DNA of 64,000 nt. Origin: Platerodrilus igneus (taxonomy: Eukaryota; Arthropoda; Insecta; Coleoptera; Lycidae). The notes under the pieces were generated by a model. The model saw only the letters and a program-made list of their open reading frames with translations, ran no database searches and had not been told where the DNA came from. The position numbers and the translations under genes are program-made. Below, piece by piece: positions 21,720 through 35,102 of this stretch; position 1 is the stretch's first letter; each line of letters opens with the position of its first letter. The stretch covers positions 2,852,001 to 2,916,000 of the forward strand of contig JARFIW010000108.1 in NCBI GenBank assembly GCA_036346225.1. The letters run 5' to 3'.

Positions 21720-24700
21720 TTAACTATACATGCTAGGCTATCTAAGCCTAATGCATTAATTCTACTTCCTGCAAATATTATCTATTATCGTACAAGAATT
21801 TTATGTTGCCATTTATTTACCTTCTAAAATAAATTAAATGTCCATTAACAAAACATCTGGCTGTGGAACAAAGGTTTGGCTCTTACAAATTTGAAGTTTG
21901 AGGTTAACACCAAACTAAATATGGATGGTGTTAGTCTTAACAAGCAGCAAGAAGAAACTGAAACCTCTATAATTCTGTACAAGCCGGAGCTTAATACTTA
22001 AGTATACGTTTCTTTTATATTTCATGAATACAGGTATGAGTTTTATCTTATTTATTTTTGTGACGGAACAATGTGCATGTGTTACATTTTAAATCTCAAA
22101 TATCTATAGAAAAATAATGCATGTAAAATATAAAGTCATACTTTTACTTACCTATTATCTTAACTAATTTAAAATTACCTTTGCTTTCCTGGTGTAATCT
22201 TACAAGTGTAAACATAAAAGCTTTCATGAAACCTTTTTGTAGATTTTGAGGTTATGTTCAATTTAAATGTTTAATTCAAATTCTCCTAACTAAGTTAAAT
22301 ACAACAAAGAGTATTTATGAGTTCTTTGTACTTAGAACGTTAACTTGAAATTGTGTCTAAGTACAATAATAATTTTAGATTTTCTAAAATCTTATCTGGT
22401 AGAGTTCAAGACAATTTTAAAATTATGAGAGTGTAGATATATATACTACATTTAGTGATTTTGTCGCATGAAAATTTGGTTGTAAGAAAATAAGGGTATA
22501 TATTTTGTTTTTCTAATGTTATTAACTAAACGTCAATATATAAATTGTATTAAGGTCTTACACGATTTGTCGTTACTGGTTTATTGGTTAATTGAATAAT
22601 TAAAGTAACCCGTGGGTTCTTTAATATTCTCTGAAGAAACCAGTATACTTTAAGGAAGGATTTCCTTAAAATGATGGAACGCAACTATCTTCCGACTATG
22701 CTAGTGGTCTATTCCTCGGGTAGAGCTTATGAGGATTGGTCATGGTTCTTTTACAAAACATTATTTACTTACTATGGCTTAATTTATACCAAAATAGGGA
22801 TATAGGGAGGGCGCCACCAAGTCATTAAATTTAAACACAGTGTTTCCCTAAGGGGGACTTGGGAGTCCTTAGAGAGGAATATAGTATTAACTGCTTACGC
22901 AGGAGCTGTAAAGAAAATTGAATTAAATTAACAAAGTGAGGACACAAGAGGTCTACTCTTGCTACCTCATAAGAAAACCTGTAAATATTAATTATGCACA
23001 CACTTTTATATACACAAATATTAGGCATCAAATTCTGAAAGAGCTATCAGTGCTTCTTCGTCAAATGGAAGCTACAAATATCATTATATTGAAGGTATTT
23101 ATGCCTTTTATTCCTTGATCTAATTACCCTATTTTTGAACTCACTTGTTCAAAATAAAACAATTAATTAAATGAATTAAATAGTGTTTTTTTAATTAAAT
23201 GTTGCTTCATGATAAAAAGTTGTATGTACAAAATTTACATATCAAAAATGGTACTAAAATTTCTTCTACACAGATGTAGAGTGATAAATTCAAATAAAAT
23301 ATCAAATATGTTAAGCATTTCTTTTTGCTACAAGATTAACTCAAATCAATACCCAAAATATCAGATCTGTTATTAGGCTTACAAGTTATATGAAAATATC
23401 GAAAATCTAATAATTCAACGTTCAAAAGCTTTAACTATAATTACACATAAATGAAACTTTAATCAGAACTCAATTAAGGTGCTTAGGTTCGTTAATAATA
23501 ATAACGGTTATTACGCTGGATTTAAATATTGACAATTAAATACATCAAAAGTCCTTTATAGTTTGTTAAGCAAAATAATATTTATAGGCCATCACAATGT
23601 TATTTCAGATGTTGCCTTGTATCAATGTTGGCCAAATGCGGACGTCATGTGAAAATAATAAAGGGCGCTTACCTCGTTTCGACAGGTACTTGTTTGTGTG
23701 ACAGCGTTACATTGTATTAAACCAGATGTGCATACATACTGTTCCTGGACAAACAAATGACGTCGCCGTTCACATGTTGTACTGAAACCAACTAACTGCG
23801 TGCTTCTTGGACCCAATTATTTTCTCTACGCAATAACGGAACAAACCAAAATCCATTCAAACAGTTATCAAAAAATGCAAAGCTTCCATCTATTACTGCA
23901 TTTAGTTCGTTATCCAAATAATTATCTTGAGTGTAATTATCCACATTATTCTTGTAAATTCATCATAGCAATTAAAAGATTATCATAAATGTTAATTATG
24001 GAACGTTAGATTGAAACAAAAGAATTGCTATTAAATTGAAGAACATTCCGGTTAAATCTCCAATATTACGGTCAAGTTGAAGGACGTTCATATTAGACCA
24101 AAAATTATTATTGCCACATTGAAGTACGTTCTTGTTAAATTTAGAATATTACAATCAAATTGATAAATGCTCACATTAAATGGTAAACTTGATGAGTGTA
24201 AACCAAAAGAAAAGGTCACAAAAGATTATACTAGACAAAATTAGACAGGATAAAATAAGATATGAGAAGATAAGACAAGAGCGCTATAACAAAATTATTT
24301 AGTTTGTTTAAGAGATTATGTGTATTTGCTTACCATTATTAAAAAACACTTCTTCAAGTGCTCATTACACTTGAGCTAAACACATAGGCGTAAAGCCACA
24401 CGTAAATTACTGGCTAGAACTCTAAGGTTCTCCATGATGTCTTCGTGTCAGGTGCCCCAGCCAGAGTGAGACGTTGACACGCTGTGCACATTATATCGAA
24501 GTCGTTTGGCATTGAAATGTTTATTCAAATAGTTAACGCCTGTTAGCAACCAAACTAGCATCTCTGTATTATAGTTGGGCTACATGATTCCAATACGGAT
24601 ATTTATTTAAATGACGATGTTTACTTGTTTAATGGAACAAACAAAAAGACGTATTTAACTAATAAATTTTTGGTGATTTGCAGTCGTCAAAAAAATTGTT

Positions 24701-24766
24701 ACAAAGGTATTTTCTCTTGTCATATTTTAAATTACATCCCTGTAATTTGTGTTATAGTACATGCGC
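21720..24766. other. No gene recognised; some diverged short repeats
   Basis: About 24000-24180 has loosely repeated TTGAAG(A/T)AC(A/G)TTC motifs at 40-80 bp spacing. About 24225-24285 is a purine-rich tract built on ATAAGACAAGA. Nothing coding is supported. Confidence 0.4.
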
Positions 24767-25248
24767 GACTATTATAGTCTAAGGTGTAACCGTTAAAGTC
24801 TTGCGCGCGCATGTTCAGAGCTACTACGACAGTTGGCAATACATACTAAAACATACATAATATTGCGACAAGATATTACGTCATAATTGCGTCTCAAATT
24901 GTATCACATACTAAAAATGTTTACAATGATACCAGAGGCGCTTTTAAGAAAAAGATAAAATGTACTCACAAAATAATGTGGAGCTCTTCACGACTTCAGA
25001 TAAAAGGAAACCTACATTACCTGAAAGAGAAGACAAAAAAGACACAGATAAACCTCACTGTTCAACGTCTGGTTGACTAATCCTTATGTCGGAACCGCGC
25101 CTTACTTCCTCACTCCCCGTCTGTACATTCTCTTGCGCCGACGCAACTGTCCGAAGTGACGGAAATGCACAAGTCTGTTTTTAAAAATATTGGCGCGAAT
25201 TCACTCACAAATTAAAAAGTGTGCAATGCCAATTTTTGGCATGTAACA
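24767..25248 (-). repeat. LTR-like unit of the TGTTA...TAACA family
   Basis: Begins TATTATAGTCTAAGG, close to the TGTTATAGTC start of other copies, and ends GGCATGTAACA. It shares long segments (CGACAGTTGGCAA, ATTGCGTCTCAAATTGTAT, GCAACTGTCCGAAGTGACGG) with 57416-58070 and with the right arm of the palindrome at 58933-60390. I see no clear target duplication. It could be a solo LTR in minus orientation or one arm of a palindrome. Confidence 0.75.
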
Positions 25249-27663
25249 CTTGTTTGGGTGAAATTTAACTTTTCTCAAAATATCTAAGAGTAAAAACCCC
25301 TGAGATAGTCTTTTGCAATCTACCACAGCCACAAAAAGTCGATGCTAGTCCCGCCAGAGTTTTGTTTAGACTCTGCAGTACACCCATTCCTATCAGTTAA
25401 AAGGAAGGGTACAGTATAAATACCGTTTATAACGTTCCAAAGAAAATTGTTAACTTTTTAAAGTTGCTGAATGCAGAAAATGATCAGCACTTTTTTTCAT
25501 CGTTCTGCAGCCACAATGCTGGTAAATTCGTTTGCCGATCTGCTCAAACTCAAATGTGCAGGAAGTCGAAAGTTGTTTTCAATGACGGAGTCTTATATCA
25601 AAGATGCAGCAACGAAAAAGGTTGAAGTATTAAAGAAAATACTCTTGGAAATAGAAAATTCTTGCGCTTTTAGTATGGGCTTGTATACGTTTGTTACATG
25701 TTCCAAGAATTGTTTCTGAAAATACAAATTGCGTTATTCCTATTGTTGTTAATGAAAATAAAAACAAAATCGTAACTAAAAAAATACTTTATCTACCCTT
25801 TCTATTAAGATGCCAGGCATTTGAGTAGAACAAAATGCACTTTAACAACCGCCAAGCAATTCACGATCTTCAATTAAAAAATATGTCAACATTTGAATCT
25901 TATGTGAATTTTTGATAATTTCAATGACACTTGAATCTTATTGCGAATGGACAGACCTTGAATTGCTTATTAGTTATGAATTAATATACTAAAAGTTTCA
26001 GATTTTAAACAAAAATTACATGTATTTACAAAAGTAATTCATAAAAGGCTATAATTATGATCGTAATCATTGTCGTTAATGTATACACAGTCTAGCGCAT
26101 AATTCATTGCTTGTGATATTTCATAATTTAGGTGCTAGTAAAATTTTATTATTTGTTGCAGGTGGATTAACTAAGTACATGCTATTATATTTAAGATTTG
26201 GGAGTATTGGTGAATTGTAAACTGCACAGCATAAATTATACAAAGAATTAAGCTAATATCAGAAGAAATTAGAGCATATAATTCAAAACAATCATGTTCA
26301 GTAACACAATTAATATTCCAGGAGCTTAAATAGGTAATAAAATACACATATTTTTTATTCATTTTGTTTTGTTCGTTAAAGTTGTTTTATATATGATTGT
26401 TATATTCTATTGTGCATGTTTGGTGCTAGGCCCGTTGAACTACCTTATAACGTTGTGAAAGCACTAATACTCTATTTGATATATTATATTTTTTTTGACT
26501 TAAGCAGCCATACCCCTATTTCTACAAATATTAACCCAATTTGACACATTCTTTGGCTGCGTCTACTTTGCCGCTGCCTAAAGTTATATCTAAAGATCTA
26601 AATGCACATCTCCCCTTTTGCTACAATGTATAAGCTCAATTTAGATGGAGGTTTGATAAACCTGCCACTGCGACTAACAGTTCTAGCTCCTGAAAATGAA
26701 ACTGTAGGAGGATCTCTAACTATGTATTCCAATAGACCTGATGGTTTTTGCAACAGACTTTTTCATATTCTGTATTCATATTTGTTTTACATTCCTCTGT
26801 ATTTATATTTGTACCGGATTAATCCAGATATGGAAAATCAAGGTGTAGGACTATGCATCCAACCATACTCCTAACTAACTAACCAATAAGCATACACAGC
26901 ATACAAATAAATAGCATACACACTTAAAACATCCCTCAAACAATAATCGACTTGTCGGACACATTTCAAAATACATAATAGAATCGTCTAAACGTACAGT
27001 TCAAACAAATCCAGGATATAAAAGAAGCTTCAAACGCTAGAGTAAATTACATCTTAATTTTCTCTTCTTAAGGTAGTCTCCAAATTTTTTGTCCAGAATT
27101 TAAGATAGTGCAAGATGTAAGTTTCCAAGCTCCTCGTGCAGTAAGGGTTTTCCTTCAGATTATCGTGTTGTGACCACCAATCTAATGGGATAAAATGATG
27201 TAAACTTTCACAATGTTATGAACCGGATCCCGCTGTCACTTGGACCAATCTAGCTCTAAAGGCATCTGGAGAACCTCCTAGGGCATGTGATACCAACAAG
27301 AACGCCAGGATTGGGAGCATGCCCGCCATCAGCTTGCTCCTTCATCCATATGCAAGCATGTTGGCATATCAGCCGCAGTGTACCGAAGCATTATAATCCT
27401 ATTCCGGTCACCATTGCTAGGTGTCGTGTTGTATTCAATTTAAGGATGGACAGCATTCACATATACCAGATCCAGGTCTTCATCATGAAGCCACAATGTT
27501 TAATTCTTCAGAATAGAATCTTATCCAGCAACTTTACAAATTAAAATGTTTTCAGTGATTAAAGACATTTACCGTAATTACGCACGCAAAAACTTTTGTA
27601 AATATTTTCTTTATGCATAATGCCTTTAATCATACCTTTAATCAGCTAATATTTTAAACTTGT
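25249..27663. other. No gene recognised; short ORFs of unknown value
   Basis: ORFs of 82 codons (25471-25719, which includes a VEVLKKILLEIENS helix-like stretch) and 90 codons (26602-26874) stand out a little but match nothing I know. They could be chance or decayed element pieces. Confidence 0.3.
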
Positions 27664-27759
27664 AAATAAATGTTATCTCTGTTATTATGAAGCATTAATA
27701 AGGTGACCCCCAAATAAATGTTATCTCTGTTATTATGAAGCATTAATAAGGTGATTCCC
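27664..27759. repeat. 48-bp tandem duplication
   Basis: Two head-to-tail copies beginning AAATAAATGTTATCTCTGTT, almost identical except for the last few bases (GACCCCC against GATTCCC). This is a recent local duplication. Confidence 0.9.
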
Positions 27760-27959
27760 AGACTATCCATTAACGAGGTAACCTCCTGACAAAGAGAACA
27801 GTTGTCGTTGGAGTTGTATTTAAGTTTATCTTTGAAAATAAATTAAGATTTGATTCTAGTAGACACTTCTTTAAATTATTTACATGTTTAACCAATATTC
27901 TTCCCTCAACATTCACTAATTAAGTAACGTTACTTATGGCTTCTAACACTACTTTCTGT

Positions 27960-28229
27960 TCACTTTACACTAGAATTTGTACCTAAACAACCCACAAATA
28001 TGCTAAACATGTTATCACGTATGCCTAAAAACTTATGGTTAACCCCAATATTAAGACTAGTTGGAGTCTTATTATAACTAGGTTTTAACAAATCAAGAAT
28101 TGTTTTCGGCTTGAATTTAAATATAAATTCATTTGGGCACGTTCCTGAAGTTGCACTAGTCGTATTTCTATATAAAAACAAAAAATTTGCTATGCGATGA
28201 TCTAAGGTTAAATTTAAATTATTTTCCAT
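27960..28229 (-). pseudogene. Gypsy integrase C-terminal fragment
   Basis: The minus-strand frame reads LDHRIANFLFLYRNTTSATSG, then CPNEFIFKFKPKT and LDLLKPS. This is the conserved stretch after the catalytic Glu in gypsy integrases (K02A2.6-like group). No RT is found nearby, so it is a fragment. It could belong with the LTR-like repeat and PBS-like site to its right (31381-33060), which have compatible minus orientation. Confidence 0.75.
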
Positions 28230-30997
28230 AAGCTATTAGGAGTGTTTGTTATGTGCAGTTCCTGCATTTGAATAATTCTGTTCTGACATAATTAAATTTT
28301 ACTTTTCTTATTCTATTTAGTCATTTCAATAGTTATTAACGATTTTGGTTGCATTTTCAGTTTAAATAGTTGCTATTTAATTACTTCAAATTATTACTTA
28401 AAACACTTCAATCTATTCTATTTTGTTTTGGCATTAAAAATGTGGTGTTTCTGTTATTAACAACGTCCACTCTCCTAAATATTTACATGGAACTTATGTA
28501 TGTGTTTCTTCAAGGTTATTTTCAATCACGAACTCTGATCTATTAAAATTTCTGGTTCGCTTATCTATACATCTTACGTAATGTAAATGGTTAATTGGTT
28601 TATGTTACGTTTCTATAATTTCAATGCGGGAAGTTAAACAACTCATCCTATGCATCTATATAATTTCCATGATGTTGGTTGTATATATTTCATATCTCGT
28701 ATTTAGATACGTTGTATTTTAGAATTTTAACTGGGTTTCCCATTTTTATTGGTCATAGTTTCATTTGTTAAAATAGTATAATAGGTTTTGATGCATGAGT
28801 TTACAGGACTTTCCAAAACAAATGCAATTCCGTTAGTCTTTCTGGTTCTCTGATGGGCAAATGGATGTCCTGAGGAAAATATGATTGATGTTATTTTATT
28901 ATCTACACTTGGAAGTTTTGAGGGAAGTTAGGTTGGAATGAAATTATTATTGTTGTACTGACTTTCCATGCTGGAACGGAGTAGAATTGCTTTTTGTTAT
29001 AAAAATGGGTGTTGTTTCGAAATCTGGTTACGTGATATAGTATTGTAGTTTTACTTGTAGAAATACTAGAGGGTGATATTCGGTCAGTTAGTAACTGTTG
29101 TAGATGTATTGTAGTTTTTCAACCGATTACTTATATTAACTTCGTTTCCACGAACGCGTTTATTCAATAAAACCTTTAAGTTCATTATTGTTTTAATTCA
29201 ACTTCATGAAAGAAAAACTGTTCTTATACATATTGTCGATCATGGTTTCGAAATATATATTGAAATAAGCAATTATTTTGGCATATTTTACTACCCGTTT
29301 GAATGTAGTTAATGCGATTGTGTGTGAACGTGAATATCACTTTACCAATTATCCAATAATATAATCAACACAGACTTTTTGATTTTTATTAATGGCTTAG
29401 AAGCGCGATGATTTCTTCCCCTGCAGCTAGAAATTTTAATTCAGTTTTTGTACACATCGTCGATGATGGTTTTGAAACGTATGGTAGAATCTGGGCGGCC
29501 ATATGGTAGAAGCGGCAGTGTTTGTTTTACTGAATTTTTTTGAAGATGGTTCAAGTGTCTTAGAATTTTCAAAAGGCGAAGGCAGGATGTCGGAAAGTGC
29601 ACTTTTTGAACGCATCAATTTCAACAGTGTATTTATATTAGATTTTTTCTTTGTATTGATATTTTGGTTTTCTCTAAGTCAGCTCACATAGTTAGCTTTA
29701 TCTATTTAGATTACGGAATTTTTAGGACAAAAATATTTAATTTTTTTTTTTGAATAAAATCAGCTTACAAGATCCTCATATTATATACATTTCCATTTAG
29801 AAACAAATGTGCAACCCTCGGTTTGATTATTTAATAAAATTTTAAATAGCTTCTTATATCGAAGCATTTCCCATCTTCATTGTATATTACAAGATCAAAT
29901 AATTACATTTATCCATTTTCATATTTCTGTAGGTTAAATTTAAAATTAACTTCTGTATACACTGTTACATGGTAAATATTAATTACTATATGCGTTCTAC
30001 ATAAATTAAAACAATAGCCTCGAAATTCTTTTCTTAATATGACATTTTTACGATTGAATTTATGAATGAATCTTTTTAACAAACGCTTCCATTTATATAC
30101 GAAATTATTTATTTTCTAGAATATACTCGTGTTTATGTGATTCTATTTCAAAATAATACATACTTATCTGACGTAATTTTCTGGGAATTTCTCATTAGTG
30201 TTCAAATGGTCGCCTTTTATTACCTCGTTAACGCGTTCCACTTATGAGTGATGTGCGTTGCTCGTCTTTGTTTAACAATCAAGGTTATTGTGGCATCGCA
30301 TACTAATCCAGTAATTGTGAAAGGTAATAAATAATTTTTATCGATTTTTGTTACATTTTATGGGGTTTTCTTTTATTGTTCCGGCTGCTTCGTAGAATAA
30401 ACGTTTATTTATTAATGATTTCAACGAATTGACTTTTTTCTTCTCAATTCCTCTCGACCTTTCAAGAACATGTTTCATTTAAATTGAATTTATGTAATAC
30501 ACAGGGTAATTAATTTAGACAGTATTTACTTTTTAATGCAAATGGGTTGCATTTTTATAGAAAATATTTGTTTTCACCGCAAAACGTGTTTTAGTACACA
30601 AAGTTAAGATTAAAATTGGGGTTTCAAATATACGAAATGATTTATTGTTATGCACGGAAAGTGCACAAACGAATAGCTTTTGTATTGTGTTAAAATGATC
30701 GATTTGCATTTGCATTTAATGCGTTTTAAGGTATCTAAAAAAAATTAGTATTTTTACCATGCTGCTTACATTATTTGCTATGTATTTACAATAAGCTTAT
30801 ATCATACAGGGTGATTATTTATACACGCGGAATTGGATTTTTTTACTTGGCACTTTAATGAATAAAAGTACGCTTGTATTATGCAGAGCATAACTATGAA
30901 TTTATGGAAATTTTTATTTTTCCGGATTTCTTTGTTTTAGTGGGCTTTATTTGTAGAATTTGGGTTGTAATGAACTCTCGTGGCCCCTTTATCGCGT

Positions 30998-30998
<1 letters not shown>
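28230..30998. other. No gene recognised
   Basis: AT-rich. If the integrase piece at 27960 and the PBS-like site at 31381 belong to one gypsy copy, this would be its degraded interior, but I see no RT or gag motif. Confidence 0.35.

Positions 30999-31042
<44 letters not shown>
30999..31042. repeat. AT dinucleotide microsatellite
   Basis: About 20 TA units in a row. Confidence 0.95.
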
Positions 31043-31046
<4 letters not shown>

Positions 31047-31380
31047 AAATATTGTTTCCTTCACGTGTTGGTTTTCTTTTTTTATTGTTACCTGTTTTTA
31101 TTAAAGGTTTTGTAAATAAATTTTCTCTTGAGGTTTTTGTTTCTTTGGATTCCTTTTTTTTGTTGTGGTGCTTGGTACGGGCTATTTTCCTTGCATGCGT
31201 AGTTTTTTCTTGTTCGCACCGAATACCGTAACACGTTTAAACACTTGTATGTCTTTCCACTAATCTTTCGATTGGAGTGGTAGGGAGGTTTGTTACGGGG
31301 TCTCTGACCCTGCTCCTTCCACGCAAATTAAACTTGAAATTGTTTTAATGCCAATTTCACCTGTAATAATAAATTGTTGA

Positions 31381-31400
31381 CGTCACAACGTGGGCGCCAA
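31381..31400 (-). promoter_or_regulatory. PBS-like site of a gypsy remnant
   Basis: The minus strand reads TTGGCGCCCACGTTGTGACG, again a TGGCGCC-type primer site. To its right begins a long repeat with related copies elsewhere in the window, which fits a 5' LTR in minus orientation. There would be a spacer of about eight A/T bases between LTR and PBS. Confidence 0.5.
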
Positions 31401-33060
31401 AAATTTTATGATATGAGTGAAATAGGTGTTAAATGAATCAAAATTTGATTTGCCCTAGATGGATGGAACCCCCATAACAATAAAAGAGTGCATCGGCTAA
31501 CTGCAGTGTTACGAAAGTGGGTTCCTACGAATAAACGAGATAAAAATATAAAGACAAGAAATGCAAAATTGATAAATAACAAAGTTTTAAATTAAAAATT
31601 TTACATTACATTAACACTTACCATGAAGATCTTGTTTCTATCAACATTGAGGAATGCCAAACAGTCTGTCACCGCAAGGCTTTTGATGTCATTTCTATGT
31701 GGAAGACTGTAATTCTGCATAAAACCCTTGCTTGGTATCCTAAAGTTGATCATAATTAAATTTCTCAAAATGATATACTGCTTCCAGATATTACTATCAC
31801 TGGGGTAGCTAGATATCATTTACAATTCACTGACTACCTATTTCGTAAATCAATTAAAATAAAAATAAAAATAAACCTAGCCTCTATTAACATAAAAATA
31901 ATTTTCCATATACATACAAATAGCATTTACTAAAAATAAACTCCTAACGTCAAATCTTACCAGGTGTTGCTAAAATAAAAATATCCTAAAAGAAATTCTT
32001 AAAAAAACTTAATTCTAATCCATTGACAAAAACATGTCATTTCAAATTTTCTGCTTTTTTATTTAATGTTCACATTAACAAATTCCAAATTCTTGACTCT
32101 CTCTGACCCTTACATGCTCTACAAAATTTCAGCTGAACGGAGGAATTTCTACCCCTTTGTTTCAAAACGGTTTTCTGACATTAAATATGCACTTAACGTG
32201 TTAAATATACCCTGTCCTTTGCAGAGGTGTTTCATTTACATGTTGCTTGCCGCCTATTGCCTTTGAGCATGGCCATACAATTTTTCTTGGGGCTTCTGTA
32301 CCTTCTATCGCATTCCCATATACCAACTCACTTCTATCAAACCCAACCCCTCTATTCTATTTGTGTGTATTGCTACATTTTGTATGTTTTCCAATAAATG
32401 CGTTCTATACAATTCGACTTCTGTTGCGTTCCTACAAACCTCATTCCCATCCCACTGCAAATCATATTTTATTACGGTCAGCGTATGCTTAATACATGTA
32501 TCGAGTTTACTTTTTGCTTATTTCACCATTCTTATGCTTTCAGTCTATTACGATGAAATGATTACATCATTTGTATAATCCTATATTTATGTACTCAATG
32601 CTCAACGTATGTTTTAATACTTTGTGGTAGTTGCAATTATGTTTGTGGTTTTCCCTTTGTTGAAACTGTCTATTAACAACTATATCAAGTTCCATGGAAT
32701 TTATTAAACCAACTTCCTAAAGTTAATATTTAGGGTATATATCAACGAGTTCACTATTATAAAATGTAATTCTAATAGCTTCTTAAAACATGGTATGCTT
32801 CCATTATAAAATTTGATGGTTATAATTGATTTGTTTACATTCTTGAGGTTTAAAATAATTTACAACCCATTATTTAAGTTTCTCTATGTATTTAACAGAA
32901 ATAGAATGATTATCGTTATGGTTTTCAGTTTAATTGGAATAGAAATAAGGATTTAATTGCAAACTTGTTTTTAAACACTATATTACATTAAAGTTAAAAT
33001 TATACAGGTTGCTTCATTAACAAGTTAGTCCATTCCAGATTATTTTTCTTTCTTTCACTT
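31401..33060 (-). repeat. Long LTR-like repeat, copy A
   Basis: Parts 32480-33060 align with 42615-43275; both contain ATTGATTTGTTTACATTCTTG-like and TTTTTAAACACTAT motifs and end ACAGGTTGC(T/C)(T/C)CATTAACAA-like. Parts 31500-32280 align loosely with 48200-49560, which shares GTGGGTTCCTA and the spaced ACTTA-CATTGAGG blocks. It is probably an old gypsy LTR next to the PBS-like site. Boundaries are approximate. Confidence 0.5.
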
Positions 33061-34275
33061 TAAATTATTGTTAACAGCCTAAAAAGTTACAAATTTTTGA
33101 TAGATGCTTAATGAGTTTGGTATTTATGTAAGGTAGGAAGCCGATTAATTTTAGTTTTCTAATTTTTTCGTGTTTTTCAACGTTTTGGCTATCTGTTATA
33201 AAATGTGGTTGTATATTACGTTAATGAATTTACTTTAGTATGAAATATGGTTATATGGATAGTGTATCAATACGCAAATTTCATAAAAAGAAAGCAATTA
33301 AAAATTAGACAAAAACGCTTACCTTTGATTAATAGTTGTAGTTAAAGTCTACCCCCTGTACTTGTTGCTTTGAGCCGAAAACCAACGCTGATGTCTAAAT
33401 GTAGAGCAGGGTCGTAGTCGTTTTCCTATGCTTTGTCGAGATTTCTTGAAATGTTGTTGAAACCTACACAGTTTTGGAACAACTACTTGTGGTGGTTAGA
33501 TACGGAACAGGTAAAGGATTCTACATGTACACTTTGCCGCAATTAACGTGCACACACATCTTATATGCACACACGAAGTTTGTTGTTGCCACCCATCATA
33601 AAACGTTTTCATTAGTTAAAAGATAACCGCATATTCTTCGAGGCATTGGAAATTACTGCTTAAAAGAATACATTGATAAATTATGGGTTTTTGACGTCAG
33701 TTCGTGTGAACCCAGAAACTACAAACTTTACACGTAGTAACCTAATTAAATTAGTGATGGGGAAAAAGCTTTCCTTTTTTTGATTATAGAACATCTCTAT
33801 ACCTAATATTCAAACGAAACTTTGTGCAGCTAAAGAGGCATAACAAGTATTAAGGATAAGTTAGTATTAGGTTAAAACAAAACATTTCACAGGTCATTTG
33901 TGCATGTTTTCGTTAGGAGGTGATGTAAGAAACCTGGTCCTGGCAGGTTAGTAGATACGTTGCAATATAGACATGTTGGGCATCGGCAGTTTCTGCTGAC
34001 GGAGGTAGTTAGCCGGAGCTTTGAATAACTAGATTTAAAGTATCCTATTACTGTATTCTAGACTATTCAGTTATATGTTAACGTATGAATCTTTACTGCA
34101 TTTGATACGTTTAAGTTGTGGAGTTAATGATATGTGTTTTTCAAATTATGGGACTCATTAGATTCGAAAACGCTAAACTTATTGTTTTATTTATGAACAA
34201 GAGTGTATGTAACAAGTGTATCATCTATTTATTGCATTATCGATTCATGCATTATAAATTTACCACCACAACTTG
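33061..34275. other. No gene recognised
   Basis: AT-rich sequence upstream of the helicase gene. The promoter and first non-coding exon of that gene may be here or farther left. I see no clear core-promoter signature. Confidence 0.35.
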
Positions 34276-34828
34276 ATACACTGCCACGTTCAATAATATT
34301 GCGCAATCGTACATTATAACATAATTACGCTGCAAATTGTGTCAAATACCAAACACGTTTAAAATGATACAATTCTTAATTAAAAATATAAACAAAGCAA
34401 TGTACTCACTTGAAACGCGCCTTGCAGTTAAATCTCAGGGCCCTCGTTGTTGTTTCAGGGTGGGTTGGCTACGCCATTGTTGATTCCAAATTTAACATCT
34501 ATCCTCTTTTCCCTTCATATCGGAACGATAGGAGCAACCAGGTAAGGAACGATATAAGGTAGAGATAAGGAAACCTACATCCTAAAAAATGAGAAAAGAC
34601 ACACCATGGCACGTAGCTGTTTTCGGCTTCGAAGTCTCATGGCTAATGACGTCGTATTACACACCGCGAACTTGTGCCATTTACTCCACGCCTGCTTATT
34701 CTTTTGCGCAAACGTAACTGTCCGAAATGATGGAAATGAACAAGTTTATTTTAAAATAGTGGCGGGAATTCACTCACATATTTATACTTAATCTAAATAT
34801 GATACATAGCCGTTTTCGACATGTAACA
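34276..34828 (-). repeat. LTR-like unit of the TGTTA...TAACA family, truncated at left
   Basis: It starts within the family at GATACACTGCCACGTTCAAT and ends GACATGTAACA. It matches the right arm of the palindrome at 58933-60390 (for example CCAAACACGTTTA, AACGCGCCTT, GTAACTGTCCGAAATGATGG). It lies only about 220 bp upstream of the 5'-UTR acceptor of the helicase gene. Confidence 0.8.
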
Positions 34829-35046
34829 AACTACAAAGAGTTGTTATTGATAATTCAGATACCGAATTTGTAGGCACTAAACTATTACTGAATTTAATAA
34901 GTTAATATATATTCAAAAATCTATAAAATTTCCAAAATCATTACATCGAAAACTTTTATTTGATTATATTTAAAGTAGAAGTTATGAAAACTAGCATTGA
35001 GATTTATTTAGCATATTTTTTTAATATCAAATATTGTTTCTTTCAG

Positions 35047-35102
35047 GTTATATGATGGATACGATAATTACAATGTATAGCTAATATAGCCTAATAAAGG
35101 AA
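35047..35102 (+). promoter_or_regulatory. RAD54L2: 5'-UTR segment of RAD54L2-like gene with a short upstream ORF
   Basis: A strong splice acceptor (ATTGTTTCTTTCAG, ending 35046) lies just before the start codon, so at least one non-coding exon is expected upstream. Within this leader a 10-codon ORF begins with two ATGs at 35052 and 35055 and stops at 35084, before the main ATG at 35103. It could dampen translation. The acceptor is seen; its use is inferred. Confidence 0.55.
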
